From Halocaridina rubra (Eukaryota; Arthropoda; Malacostraca; Decapoda; Atyidae): a stretch of 64,000 bases of DNA. Where the stretch lies: NCBI GenBank assembly GCA_037179515.1, contig JAXCGZ010000118.1, forward strand, positions 1 to 64,000, given 5' to 3'. Below the pieces are notes generated by a model. The model worked only from the letters and a program-made list of their open reading frames with translations, did not search any database and was not told the origin of the DNA. Below, piece by piece: positions 33,180 through 44,556 of this stretch (positions are counted from its first letter, which is position 1; each line of letters starts with the position of its first letter). Made by a program: the position numbers and the translations under genes.

Positions 33180-33362
33180 CATGACCCTGATAATTGGAAT
33201 TCGCTAAGCGAGGAGGTAGTTAATGCTATCTCAATCCATAGTTTTAAGGACAGGTATGATAAGTATCACTAAGTATAAAATGGAACCGATGAGGAGACGG
33301 GAAGATACGAGCTTTGGGCTCTTTCCCGTAAACACAATTAGGTAATCACAATTAGGTAATCA
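33180..33362 (+). mobile_element. CR1/jockey-like LINE 3' end
   Basis: In the plus frame the sequence reads WNSLSEEVVNAISIHSFKDR followed by YDKYH and a stop. This is the typical C-terminus of LINE ORF2. It is followed by a 3' UTR ending GGGCTCTTTCCCGTAAACAC and then two copies of ACAATTAGGTAATC. It is strongly 5'-truncated. The same tail appears at 42390-42428. Confidence 0.75.
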
Positions 33363-34927
33363 CCAGATACTTGTGTGCAATCATTCCCCAATACTGCACA
33401 TTATGTACTGGTACTTCCATATCCCAAAGAATTGGTTTAAACATCATCTGGCCAACCTCAAATTATTCTATAAATACCTGTTTTAGGCTTATTTAGCCTG
33501 ACTGTTATGCCTGATGTAGTGTTTTTCTTTTTTTAAATAAATGTAGGATTGGCATTTTTCCCATCATAAATACTAGTCAAGAAGATACATATACAGTATA
33601 CCATCAACCCTACATTTGGTGTATCCACTCTGACGTAACTTCATAAAGTTGATAACTTAAAGGATATTGTAATAATATTAGTCTATATTGTAAGAGTTAC
33701 ATTATTATGTGTGTTTTTTACCTCAAAAAAAATTTAGTTTCAGTTGTGTTCAGAAAGCTTGTTTCTGTTTGGAATACAATTACTTTTTCCCCCTTATTTT
33801 ATATCTATAGCATTAATTTTGGTTCAACCAGAAATACTGTATTAATGTCACTACCAGCAAAGTGTGCCTGACTCTCAAATATCACATACATATGCATAGT
33901 TGTATGCATATGTTATAGTATTTTAAGTCAACCCATCATCTGTTTGTACTATAAAAAAAAATGAATTATAGCCATGTAGGGAAAAAAAATTAGATTCATG
34001 TGCTTAATTTTATTTTAAAGGTGCTGCTTTAAGTTCAAATGAGTTTCTGTAAATTTTTGAATATGTTTTATTTAGTAAGTTCTCTCCATATTGATCTTTT
34101 TGAAGGTCTTTTATGAACAGGAATAGTATTTGTATGGATAGATGATTATTTGTCCTTGTTTGCAGTATAGTATGTTATTGCTGTTTCTGTCTCCACAGGA
34201 ATAATTTTTGTAATCATTACAAGCAATATCTAAGAATGAACAGATGGTGGGTTTTTTCAAGATGGGTTACTAGAACACAGCAGCATATAATGAAAATCAG
34301 AACATCAGATACTGTAATTAAGCGTAAATTTTCATTACTTATTTCAAAACCATGTGTTGGAAGCTTTGTAGGGCTGCAACTCTTGTCTTGGAGATCAATT
34401 TGCAGGTTAGTTATAGAGACAGACTGTAAGAGTTGTAAAAGCAACAAGTATAGGTTCTACTGTTTAGTGTACTACAGGACTGTATTGAAAAGGAATGTGC
34501 ATTAAGAATACTGTATTTAGCTGGTTATGCTATTACTAATATAATGTTGACATTTTGTGTTTCGGTTCATAACTGGCATGTTTTCATCAGCTCCTGTGAA
34601 AGAATTAGATTCCTGTAGTTATTCCCTCTTTCATTATTGTATTTATTTGAACATATTGAGAAAGCAGCACTTAGAAGAAATCCTTGCAAAGACGTCTTTT
34701 GTCTGTGCAACTCCTTTTGATAGAATGTGATGAGTATTTTATCTCATTTTCAATTATAAAGCTTATTTTATCACTGCTTGTGGTATTTTGAGGTTACTGC
34801 AGTTTTTATAATCTCATTTATAAAAAAAGAATTTGTATTGCTGATGCTCTTATACATTGTAAATGTTGTCCAGTCAGTCATCATTATCTTAGTTTTATTC
34901 TTTATAGAACATTTTTCCTCCCACCAG
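33363..34927. other. DPP3 5' flank and probable 5' UTR intron
   Basis: AT-rich, no coding exon recognised. It ends in a good acceptor, TTTTTCCTCCCACCAG, with AG at 34926-34927, so the region just upstream of 34928 is probably intron. The small open frame at 34236-34505 has no recognisable content. Confidence 0.45.
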
Positions 34928-34937
34928 ATCAGACAAA

Positions 34938-37091
34938 ATGGTATCCCAGCATGAGCTTCCTTTGGATACCCCAATCTTGTACCTGAAATGTGAAGAGGCC
35001 TTTGCTGGACTCACCTCTCGGGAGCGACATTATGCCCATCATCTTTCCAGAGCATCATGGTGGGGAGGGCTAATTGTCCTATGCCAGACGTCCCCTGAGT
35101 CTCCAACAATATTTAGCCTTTTGACACATGTTCTAAGATCACAGCCAATTGATACATTAAAGGAAGTTGCCTTAAACAAAGCAGGCTTTACAGAAGATGA
35201 GTTCCAACTTCTACTTATCTACTACTCAGGTTTGGTTTATAATATGGGAAATTATCTTGGGTTTGGGGATCGAAAATTTGTTCCAAGTGTTAGTCGAGAA
35301 AAGTTGGAGATGTTGATTAAGGCCTCCAAGGCTTATTTGGAGGCACCAGATGTCATTCAAGATTACATTGATACTTCGATGGGACCAATTTATAACTTGG
35401 AAGAAAACAAAAGATTCCTAGGTATGCCTACCACTGGCATTACTATGTACTTCACTCCAAATTGCACACAGGAAGATGCTGACCTAGCCAAGGAATATAT
35501 GGCAGCCAGGAATATTGAGTCGTGGAATAACAGGTTGCTTAAATATGAAGACAATGGGGAGATAATTCTTGATATTCGATTGGCTTCCATTGAACAGGGA
35601 GAGTCTAAGGGTATCACGGTCAATTTGGATGAATTTCAAGGGCATAAATTTCGTGTGAGCCGTGGAGATCATTCATATTTTTTGAAGAAGATAACGGAGG
35701 AGCTTCGACTGGCTAAGGAGTATACAGCTAATGATGGAGAAGGTCAAATGCTTGATAAGTATATTGAATGTTTCACTACTGGGAGTGTTCAAGCGCACAA
35801 GGATGGTTCCACCTTCTGGGTTAAGAACAAATCCCCTGCTGTTGAAACCTACATGGGATTTATTGAAGTATACAGGGATCCAACCAACCAAAGAGCTGAG
35901 TTTGAGTCATTTGTTGCTGTTGTCAACAGGGAGCAATCTCGTAAGTTTGATACTCTAGTTTCTCGAGCAGAAAAAGAGTTTCTACCTTTATTACCCTGGG
36001 GTCGTGAATTTGAAGAAGATGTATTCATGAGGCCTGACTTCTCCTCACTTGATATTATGACCTTTGCATCGTCAGGACTTCCAATTGGTATCAACATTCC
36101 TAACTATAAGGATGTCAAAGAAGAACAGGGATTCAAGAATGTTAGTCTAACAAATGTAATGGCAGCTAGAACTGGTATCAAAGGAGGTCCATTTTTGTCT
36201 GATGCTGATCGCGCCTTAGTGGAGAAACATGGGGCTTTAGGGCTAGAAATCCAAGTTGGTTTGCATGAGTTATTGGGGCATGGTTGTGGAAAGTTCCTTC
36301 GAAGGAAAGAAGATGGCACACTGAACTTTGATCAAGATAAAGTGAAGAACCCTTTCACAGGGGGAAAAGCAACCTTTTATGAAAAAGGTGAAAACTATTA
36401 TTCACGATTCACTAATTTAGCTAGTGCATATGAAGAATGCCGGGCAGAAACAGTTGCTTTGTATCTTGATCTTGTTAACGACATTCTTGATGTTTTTGGC
36501 GTTGCGGAGGAAATACGTGAAGATCTGAAGTATGTCATGTGGTTAGATATGTTTTATGCTGGACTTAAAGGCCTCGAAATGTATCAGCCAAGCCAGAGAA
36601 AGTGGGGTCAGGCACACTCACAAGCACGCTATGTTATCCTTAGGGTAGCATTGGAGGCAGGACAAGGCCTTGTAACCATAACTGAAACTACTGGTGAAGA
36701 TGGCTTACCAGACTTGCTGTTAACCTTGAACAGGGAGAAGATTCATGATGTCGGACACAAGGCAATGGGTGAATTTTTGAAGAAACTCCAGGTTTATCGT
36801 TCCATGGGAGATTCTGATGCAGGCAGGGCAATGTTTGAAAAGTATTCTGAGGTTCCAGAAAGTGGAGAATATCCTTTTGCCAAATGGCACGAAATTGTCG
36901 TAAGAAAGCGAAGGCCACGAATGATTCTAGCCATGCCTAATACGAGAATTGTTGGAGATGATGTGGAGCTTGTCTCATATCCTGAAATGATTGATTGTGT
37001 CACTAAATCCTGGGTAGACAGGTTTACCCCACATGAATATGATAGCATTGAGGCTGCTCTGAAATCATACATAGAGAGTTGGACAAAGTAA
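34938..37091 (+). CDS. DPP3: dipeptidyl peptidase 3 (DPP III)
   Basis: 717 codons in one uninterrupted exon, close to the animal family length of about 735. DPP3 is a cytosolic zinc metallopeptidase (family M49) that removes dipeptides from the N-terminus of short peptides, including enkephalins and angiotensins. The M49 signature is present: HELLGH at residues 443-448, whose two His bind zinc and whose Glu is catalytic, and EECRAE at 499-504, which supplies the Glu ligand. Other conserved blocks are LSRASWWGGL (about 34-43), GINIPNYKDVKEEQGFKNVS (about 390-409), and RYVILRVALEAGQGLVTI near 560. The ATG at 34938 is chosen because it follows a 3' splice site by 10 bases and aligns with the family N-terminus. 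No signal peptide or membrane span. Neighbouring genes are split by introns, so the single-exon CDS is unusual. Confidence 0.97.
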   Translation: MVSQHELPLDTPILYLKCEEAFAGLTSRERHYAHHLSRASWWGGLIVLCQTSPESPTIFSLLTHVLRSQPIDTLKEVALNKAGFTEDEFQLLLIYYSGLVYNMGNYLGFGDRKFVPSVSREKLEMLIKASKAYLEAPDVIQDYIDTSMGPIYNLEENKRFLGMPTTGITMYFTPNCTQEDADLAKEYMAARNIESWNNRLLKYEDNGEIILDIRLASIEQGESKGITVNLDEFQGHKFRVSRGDHSYFLKKITEELRLAKEYTANDGEGQMLDKYIECFTTGSVQAHKDGSTFWVKNKSPAVETYMGFIEVYRDPTNQRAEFESFVAVVNREQSRKFDTLVSRAEKEFLPLLPWGREFEEDVFMRPDFSSLDIMTFASSGLPIGINIPNYKDVKEEQGFKNVSLTNVMAARTGIKGGPFLSDADRALVEKHGALGLEIQVGLHELLGHGCGKFLRRKEDGTLNFDQDKVKNPFTGGKATFYEKGENYYSRFTNLASAYEECRAETVALYLDLVNDILDVFGVAEEIREDLKYVMWLDMFYAGLKGLEMYQPSQRKWGQAHSQARYVILRVALEAGQGLVTITETTGEDGLPDLLLTLNREKIHDVGHKAMGEFLKKLQVYRSMGDSDAGRAMFEKYSEVPESGEYPFAKWHEIVVRKRRPRMILAMPNTRIVGDDVELVSYPEMIDCVTKSWVDRFTPHEYDSIEAALKSYIESWTK

Positions 37092-39700
37092 ATATGCACG
37101 CAGTCAAATGTGCTTGCAGTTGCTTTTCGTGTATAAGTGTATTTTATGCAACTATATTGTCTTTGACTAGATTGTATTTTTAATTTTAAGTAAGTATCCT
37201 ATGTTAATTTTTTTCTTACTTATAAAATGATACATAGTCTCTCAACGCTATTTTAGGTTACAGTTTTTAAAAATTTTGCTTTCATACCATCAAAGTCAAA
37301 ATTATTAGTTACAATATTACCAAAAAAGTAATTGCATATGTAATAAGAATATAATATTATCTGTGTATTACAGTATAATTGCATATTATTGCAATCATGT
37401 GTAGGTTTGATACTTTTTATAGTTTTCAACACTTTAATGTTTTTTCTTTTTATCATGTACAGTAATTCTGTGTTTTAAATTTTCATGCAACAAGGCTTTT
37501 TGAATATATATTATCATTCTCGTTCAGTGGTTATAATTAGATCTATAAATTTTAGTTAAGTGAGTAAATATGTCATAAGTTTTCATGGTAATTTTACTAA
37601 TAATGTTAAACTTTTTTACAAATATATGATGTATGTTAACCATAATTTTTTTTAATGATACTTATGAAGGTTTGTTTTTGTATGTTATTACTTACTACTT
37701 TAAACAGAGTATGTACACTCTGAAAATTTTTGTATGGGAGAACAAAATGTGATTTTTGTACCTCAGGATACATTGGAATATATTTGTATTGAAATTGTGG
37801 TTTTTCAGTATTATCATTATGGACAATTTAGAATGAATTTATGGAGGAGACATAAGTGTTAAGTACAGTATACATGGTCAGTTCTTGCCCAATAACTATG
37901 AAATTCCAGGATCCAGCTTACATAATAGTTGATTATCACTCATATATTCCATTAGGTGGTATGAATGCGTCGAAATCATTGGGACATTGTTAAATGGTGG
38001 CCGAAAGAAATCAATATTCAAGCTACAAAGATAAATATGGTTTTTATTTTGAAGAATCAGTCAAATATAGCAAGTTAATAACCCCAAACCACTCTCATGA
38101 CCGAGCTAGTTAGCTGTATCTGAACTTTTATATAATGTAACTCGATATTTGATAGGGGGAGTGGTTGTATACATATGCAGTATATGTATATATCTTTTTA
38201 AAGAGTGTCTGTATGATGTGATGGGGTTCCAAGACAACTGTTACATAACTTTTGGGGCCACTCAGAGCCTTCACTGCATGATGGCTTATGTCATGGGTGA
38301 CATTATGAAATTTATTCTATAGATCTCTTCTAGATGTAATTGAAACAATGCACACTCACCCTTGTTTAATGATTAGGTAGAAAAAGCTTTTTTATCCCTC
38401 TCATACACCATATTTACCACACATAGACAATGCAAGGGACACAAAGTTTACACAAAAATGTGTTTTTTATTTTTTGAATTGTTAAAGGAGCGAGATATTG
38501 ATATTTACTATGGAAAATGCAAATATGTGTATTAAACAGCAAGAAGTGCCACTTGTAAAAATCCTATATATGTAGACTAAATCCACTTGTCTGCATATAT
38601 CAAATAGTTGTAACCTATATTCACTCAAAATTGCCAGAAGGAAAGAAAAAAAAACTGAAATACACATGGGAAAATATACTAAGAGAAAATCTAGATACAA
38701 TGAAAGTTTTAAGTGGTATATCAAAGGACATGATTTTTCTTGGTTTTAGATATAGCTGAGAATTTCAATGGGAAACTGCTGCTGGAGACTCATAATATAA
38801 CTGAGAAACCATATGGGGCGGAGGTAAGAGGAAAATCTTAAGTGGATTTCCTATTGTGTAACCAATATGTACATTGATGATGGCAATGTATATTGGTCAC
38901 ACCATCACCTAAAATAGCTACCTTTGAAATAGGACGCCCAGCAATGATACATAAGGAGAATAAAACCCATTACATATATTAATATCATTAAAGGAACTAA
39001 ACTCATTTTCCTCAGGAAACTTTAGGAGGAAACTGAGAGCATGCAAGCACATTTAGAAATCCTAAAAATGAAATAGAAAGAACCTGTGAAATAAAATTAA
39101 ATTTAACATGTAGAAGAGTATGGCTCACAGAGGAAATAAAAGATGTATTTACAGAGAAGACGTGGCTACCGAGTAGGTGTTGTCAGTTCTTGCCAAGTAA
39201 TTATGAAATTCCAGGATCTAATTTATATAAATGCATGGTTGGAAAGAAAATCAGTATTAAATTTTTTTTTTCATTTAAATTAATTTTTTATTTAAATCAA
39301 CACCGATTTTATTTTTACTCTACAAACCACAGTACTCCCCACAAAGGTGAGCAAAATAACTACTAATAACTACAATTGTTCTTCTGGCGTACAATTATGA
39401 AAAAAAAAATTTGACTTATTTCTGAAAAGAAAAATATTCTTTTACAAAATCGGACAGTACAACTTCAGTAAACATATTCTTACTGTCAAATTTTTTCAGC
39501 CTATAATCCAATACTGAAAATGTGCTTACAAGAACTGCTTATGAACAATCTCCAGCTTTGAAATCTTTTCTTGACCTTAGAATTCACAAAACATGAGTAA
39601 ACTAATATAATAAATATGCTCTGCAGAAATGCTTATGAATAATCTATAGCTCCGATACCTTTTCTTGACCTTAGAATGCTCAAAACTTGAGTAAACATGT
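37092..39700. other. DPP3 3' flank and intergenic sequence
   Basis: AT-rich. There is no clear AATAAA close to the stop codon. AGTTCTTGCC...AATTATGAAATTCCAGGATC-like words occur both at 37880-37925 and 39187-39225, a diverged local repeat. No gene seen. Confidence 0.45.
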
Positions 39701-39709
39701 ACTTCCCAG

Positions 39710-40390
39710 CTCTCATCTGGGGGGGGGGGGCTGCACTTCTCATGATGTGCCTGTACAGTACTTTCTTAGTCATGCCTCATCTTCAAAACCTCCACTATCT
39801 TCACTGTTCCTCTGATTCATTCATTGCTGATCCTATCCTCCCTTGTCATGTCACACATCCATGGCAACAGTCTCATTCAGCAACCTCCATCCTAAGTCTC
39901 GTTTGTTGCTTTCTTCACAGGTACTGCCTCTATTCCGTATGTCATTGCTGGGATCACCACAGTTTTTATTACCTTCCCTCTTTATCTCTCTGGCATTTTC
40001 CAGTGGTACATAACTCCTGATACGTCTCTCCAACTCATCCATCTAGCTTGGCTTCCTCCAGTAGTGCCCTTTCCTTCAGTACTCTTTGCTGCTAGGGTGG
40101 ACTCTCAAGTAGTTAAATTAATCTAACCTCTTCAGCTCCACACCATCCAGTCTAAACCTTCATATCTGCCCTGCTCTGTACACACCATATATTCTGTCAT
40201 TGTTCTACCTATTTTCATTTCTCTGGTCCCGTATCGATCTCCATTCACCCAGTTTGCGCTCTATTCCTTCTTTTGACTCGCTTATCAACGACATAGTCGG
40301 CATACATCACATTCTATGGTGCTCGCTCTCTTACATTTTCTGTCAATCCTAATATCTCCACTACATTGCATAGATGTCCCAGTATGATCT
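39710..40390 (-). mobile_element. RTE-like LINE fragment, heavily decayed
   Basis: The minus strand in shifting frames reads NVMYADYVV (the YADD box with Asp to Tyr), MKIGRTMTEYMVCTEQG, LDGVELKRLD, GKVIKTVVIPAMTYGIEAV and NE*IRGTVKIVEVL. These match the palm-to-C-terminal order of the RTE-like fragment at 28925-29640. Many stops and shifts. Confidence 0.75.
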
Positions 40391-42388
40391 AAATAACACA
40401 AAATGTATGAAGAAATTCGGGAAAGCTTGAAAACTCTTGAATATAAACTTGCATAATATAAAGACTACACCAAGAGGATACACGCACATGTTACATAAAG
40501 AATATGTTAAATTGTTAAAGCAAGGTAATGCAGAAATTATATGTCGAGAAATCAGCTAGGATACAGTATAACAAAAATGAAAGGAAGGATAATAATGAGA
40601 TGTGATACCCTTGACCTCATGGGTAAGGATACCAACATGACTGGAGACAAAGGCAGGTGGAGGGGGTTCATCAAGAACAGTGACCCTGTATAAGGCCGGA
40701 CTAATAAATCTGACAAAGAAAGAGAAGAACCCTTGACTTAATGGAAAGAAAAACATGAAACAAAATGGACCAACTGTTTGCTTAGGTTTGAGGGGAAAGA
40801 AAACGAGCATTTTTTTTTAATTGAGTAGCCTGAACAGTAATATTAACTATAAATACATATCCACCCAATGACCATATTTTGAAAATACACATATACCAGC
40901 AATCCTAATTGAATGGGGATGGTGGTGGCCGAATCAAGGCGCACATGCACATTTATCAGAAGATAATATACTCATAACCAATAGCAAATAAATTCCCTTT
41001 AAAAATGATATACAAGGAACAGAAAAAAGGAAAAAAAATATATGAACGTTGGTAGGAATGAAATGTGATATAGAGAAGAAGCAGTAGCAGAAAAAAAACT
41101 GCCATAGTTTTGACAGTGAATGTCAAAGTATATGGAAAGCCGCTACAAAGGCATAACCCAACTTGCTCCAATCCCAAACACGTTGGACACTGGGTGACAA
41201 CTTTAGATCAACTGTAAAGTACTCTTAGTGATCAGATTGGTTTAGTAAGTATGGATTGTTAGTCATGCCAGGAACTTTTAAGCAAAACTACCATAGATAC
41301 ACATTTACTATCACGCCCTCAGTTATGAAATAAATCTCACGAAGTTTATTCTAATATTACGTTGCATATGGATAAGTTCACTTCTAGATTTTTTCAGTTT
41401 TCTGTATTCATTTTACGCACTGCAGGTGTGAAAATTAATTTGTGCAAAACTGTCTTAGTTGTCTAATGATGAGATATATTGTAATTGGAAAACGAGAGAG
41501 AAGCAGATGAAAATATAATACCTAATTACTGTGCTTTTTCCTCCAGCCTAACCAAATATTAAAACAATTTTGAGTTTTTTTTTTTTTCTAATTGGAGGTA
41601 TTGGCCCCACCAGACCCCTTTTATGCCATCCCATGGTAAGAGGCTCGAAACAAAGTGTTACATTGAGTTGTATAACTTGGATAAGTGACTCAAACGAGAC
41701 ACCCTGTAGGTGGATGCCGGATCATACATCGACCACAATACAATTGGGACATAACTCTGGGTATCGGTCCAGTGTGTACTTAGAAAAATACTGTTGTGCT
41801 CATTTTTGTGGTAAATTTTTACTATTGTGCCCGTCTCACTTTGTAGGTGAAGCATATTTTTGCTATGTTTTTATTTGTTTTGAATGAATTACCTTGAAAA
41901 CCGTTTGAAAATACATGTTAACCTAACTTGAAAATATGTTTGCGATATTTTTCCTATGGTTTTTTGACGTTTTTGAATTAATGTGGCCTTGGAAAGTATT
42001 GCAAATAACTATCTTTTAGATTAGGGTAGATTAAGTTACGTTAGCATATATTTTCCGACGGTTTTCAAGGTCAGATTCATTCGAAACGCATAGATAATCA
42101 TAGGAAAAATATAATTTTCACCTCCAAATTGAGAAGGGCACAATTGTAAAATTAAATACCCAGTTTTCAAACAAGAGTAATATCTCTGTTTCTTCCAGTC
42201 TATTAGGTCTATCTTTGCCGTCTCTTAGCCGTAGGTTTAGCCTTGATCAGTGTTGGGCCATTCTCTTTCAGACTTTAATCATTGTGAACTATCATATAAC
42301 CCACTTATTGTAATAAAGACCACCACACTTTAAAAAGTATTCATCACACCTCCAGTATTCAAATAAGCCCATTACCATATGATTCATC
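40391..42388. other. intergenic sequence
   Basis: Contains a G/A-rich block at 40590-40760 that looks like a decayed repeat, and a block at 41560-41890 open on the plus strand after a T run. I recognise neither. The rest is AT-rich with no gene. Confidence 0.35.
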
Positions 42389-42389
42389 A

Positions 42390-42428
42390 CACAGGGCTCT
42401 TTCCCGTAAACACAATTAGGTAATCACA
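42390..42428 (+). mobile_element. solo CR1-like LINE tail
   Basis: GGGCTCTTTCCCGTAAACAC followed by AATTAGGTAATCACA, the same as the 3' end of the element at 33180-33362. This insertion is reduced to about 40 bp. Confidence 0.65.
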
Positions 42429-42889
42429 TCTAAGTTAAAGATCTTGTAATGATGAGTAACCCTCAACGTGCCCTGTAAAGTTAAATAACCCTGTATTTTG
42501 TTAGGTTAGGTTAAGTTACAATAGATTAGGCGATTTGCCTTGTAAATATGAATTAACCTTAGAGAACCCTGGGGTTACTTTTCTTTACAGTATCTCAAGT
42601 GCTTATTAGATATGAAAGTACAGTATTTAACTATCATAAACCCATAATATGGTATAAGAATCGATGCTGCAGTTGTGTAGAATGCTGTACAAGTATTGGA
42701 TATGTACAGATTCCAGAACGGTTGGACTTTTCATACATTTATCAATGATTTATTATTCACAGCTATTTACTAGTTCTAGTCTCTATGACAAATTTTGTTT
42801 AAAAATTGTGATTTCATTATATTTGCAATTATGGTACCCCTACAGCTCTGACCTGTCCCATATTATGTAGGACTAAGCAGATATGGGAA

Positions 42890-43330
42890 AATCCCTTTAG
42901 GCCACATCATCCAATCAGAATCTCTATACTCACATCCTTCTCTCTTCCCAGCTCCACCGACATACCAACCAATGCTCTTTTCATCCCCATCCATCCATCT
43001 CATTCTTGGTCTTGCTTTTGGCATTACTCAACTAACATCAGCTCCTCACTTTTTCCTCAATTCATTATTATTTATTCTATCTAGCCTATATGGCCAAACC
43101 ACGTCAGCACTCCCAATTTAAACTAATCACACAGCTTTCTACCAATGTCTATTTTCTGCCTAACCTCCACATTTAGTACATTATTCATTTTGGAGGCACC
43201 TATCATATTTCATAGACACCTCTTCTCCATCACATTTCAGTTTCTTATATCATTCTCCTGTAGGCTACATTCCAAGTCTCTGCTCCATGCAGTTCCATTG
43301 GCTGAAACACACTTTGTCTTCATGTTATAT
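42890..43330 (-). mobile_element. LINE C-terminal fragment
   Basis: Minus-strand pieces ELHGAETWNV, EKRCL, NMIGASKMNNVLN, LGVLTWFGHI, DGWMGMKRALVGM and SVELGREKD follow the order of the C-terminal domain of the LINE at 19290-22600. It is broken by many stops. Confidence 0.65.
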
Positions 43331-44355
43331 AATACTGATTAACAGAAAAGTGCTATCTGTATAAGACGAGTTGTCAATATGGGATTTGATAATAAAGAGG
43401 AGTCTAATGACCTCGTCTTTTTTAATTTTATGTTATTAGAATTTAGGTTTTGTGTTGTATCTGTAGTATTCCTGAATGACATTGGCTTTTTATAACTTAT
43501 TTGTATCACTTCTATTTTTTTGGAATTTCGTAATTGTTTAAGCTTCAGTGATAGGGACAAAATTATTCTTAAACTCCAGTTTAATACTGTCTTAATTTTT
43601 ATTATGATGTTATAGTTTTTTTTAATGCTTGTGACACCAGGACGGGCCAAAAAAAAAAAAAATCTACCCTTATCGAGCCTGGGCATGAAGAAAACATAGG
43701 GAGAAACAGGGATGGGGAGTGTATTATGACTTGTCAGATGTGGAGATGATAAAACATGTATAACAAATATCCAATAACATTCGGTGTTGATGTAGGAATA
43801 AAAAGAGAACCGTAACTGAAGGAAGACTTAACATCGAACTGTCCTGGACAGTTTTATTTAAGGCCAAAAGATCCTTCAGCTGTAGTATTGCAATGGGCGG
43901 TTGGTGCCATGGGCCAACCTACATGTTACTAGTCACTATCATGTTCTTGTATAGTACCATAAAAATCAGGTGTGTATTGTATGTACAGTACAGTGCAATT
44001 ATTCATGAAAATATACAAAGATAATGCGATATTTTGTCCAGTTTGTTTGTTTACAAGTAATTTTCGTTAGCCACTACAATGATAGCTTAATTTAGCGTAC
44101 AGAGTAACAATGTCATAATCCTAGCTCCTTAAAAAATAATTTTTTAGATGTATACATTTGTAATAAAAAAAATTTATTAGATGCTACATATGTAATCCCA
44201 ATCAGTTTTGTAATCTCTGTTTTTGCAAGGCAGTATAGTTACAAAATTTCTCTATGTTCACATGTGATACGATATCATTCAAAGCAAAGAATTTTTTGTT
44301 TATATTCTTTCCATGTATTTTTCAGATTAATTTTCGTTCACAAAAAATCGTAGCT
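43331..44355. other. SDA1 5' flank
   Basis: Contains the second copy of the TGACACC...GGGC repeat (43629-43700). A possible 5' UTR acceptor TTTTTCAG lies at 44324-44325, 30 bases before the start codon. No TATA box recognised. Confidence 0.4.
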
Positions 44356-44556
44356 ATGGAGACTGGGCAATCAAACAACAACAGGCTTCCTAATAATTTA
44401 CCACAACTCCAGAATTTGATCAAACGCGATGCCGCTTCTTATGCAGATGAATTTGAGCGACAGCATTCGGTTTATGCAGCCACAATAGTTATCTTTGAAC
44501 AGAATCCTTCAGTATATAATGAACAGTTACATGAACTTGTTATGTTCATGGCACAA
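44356..44556 (+). CDS. SDAD1: SDA1 exon 1
   Basis: 67 codons from METGQSNNNR to ELVMFMAQ, donor CACAA|GTAAGT, phase 0. Confidence 0.93.

Noticed and set aside
39697..40020. Plus-strand 107-codon membrane-like frame
   Set aside because: It is the complement of a decayed LINE C-terminus.
41570..41887. 105-codon plus-strand frame as a gene
   Set aside because: No start context, domain or splice support; it begins in a T run and looks like repeat-derived sequence.
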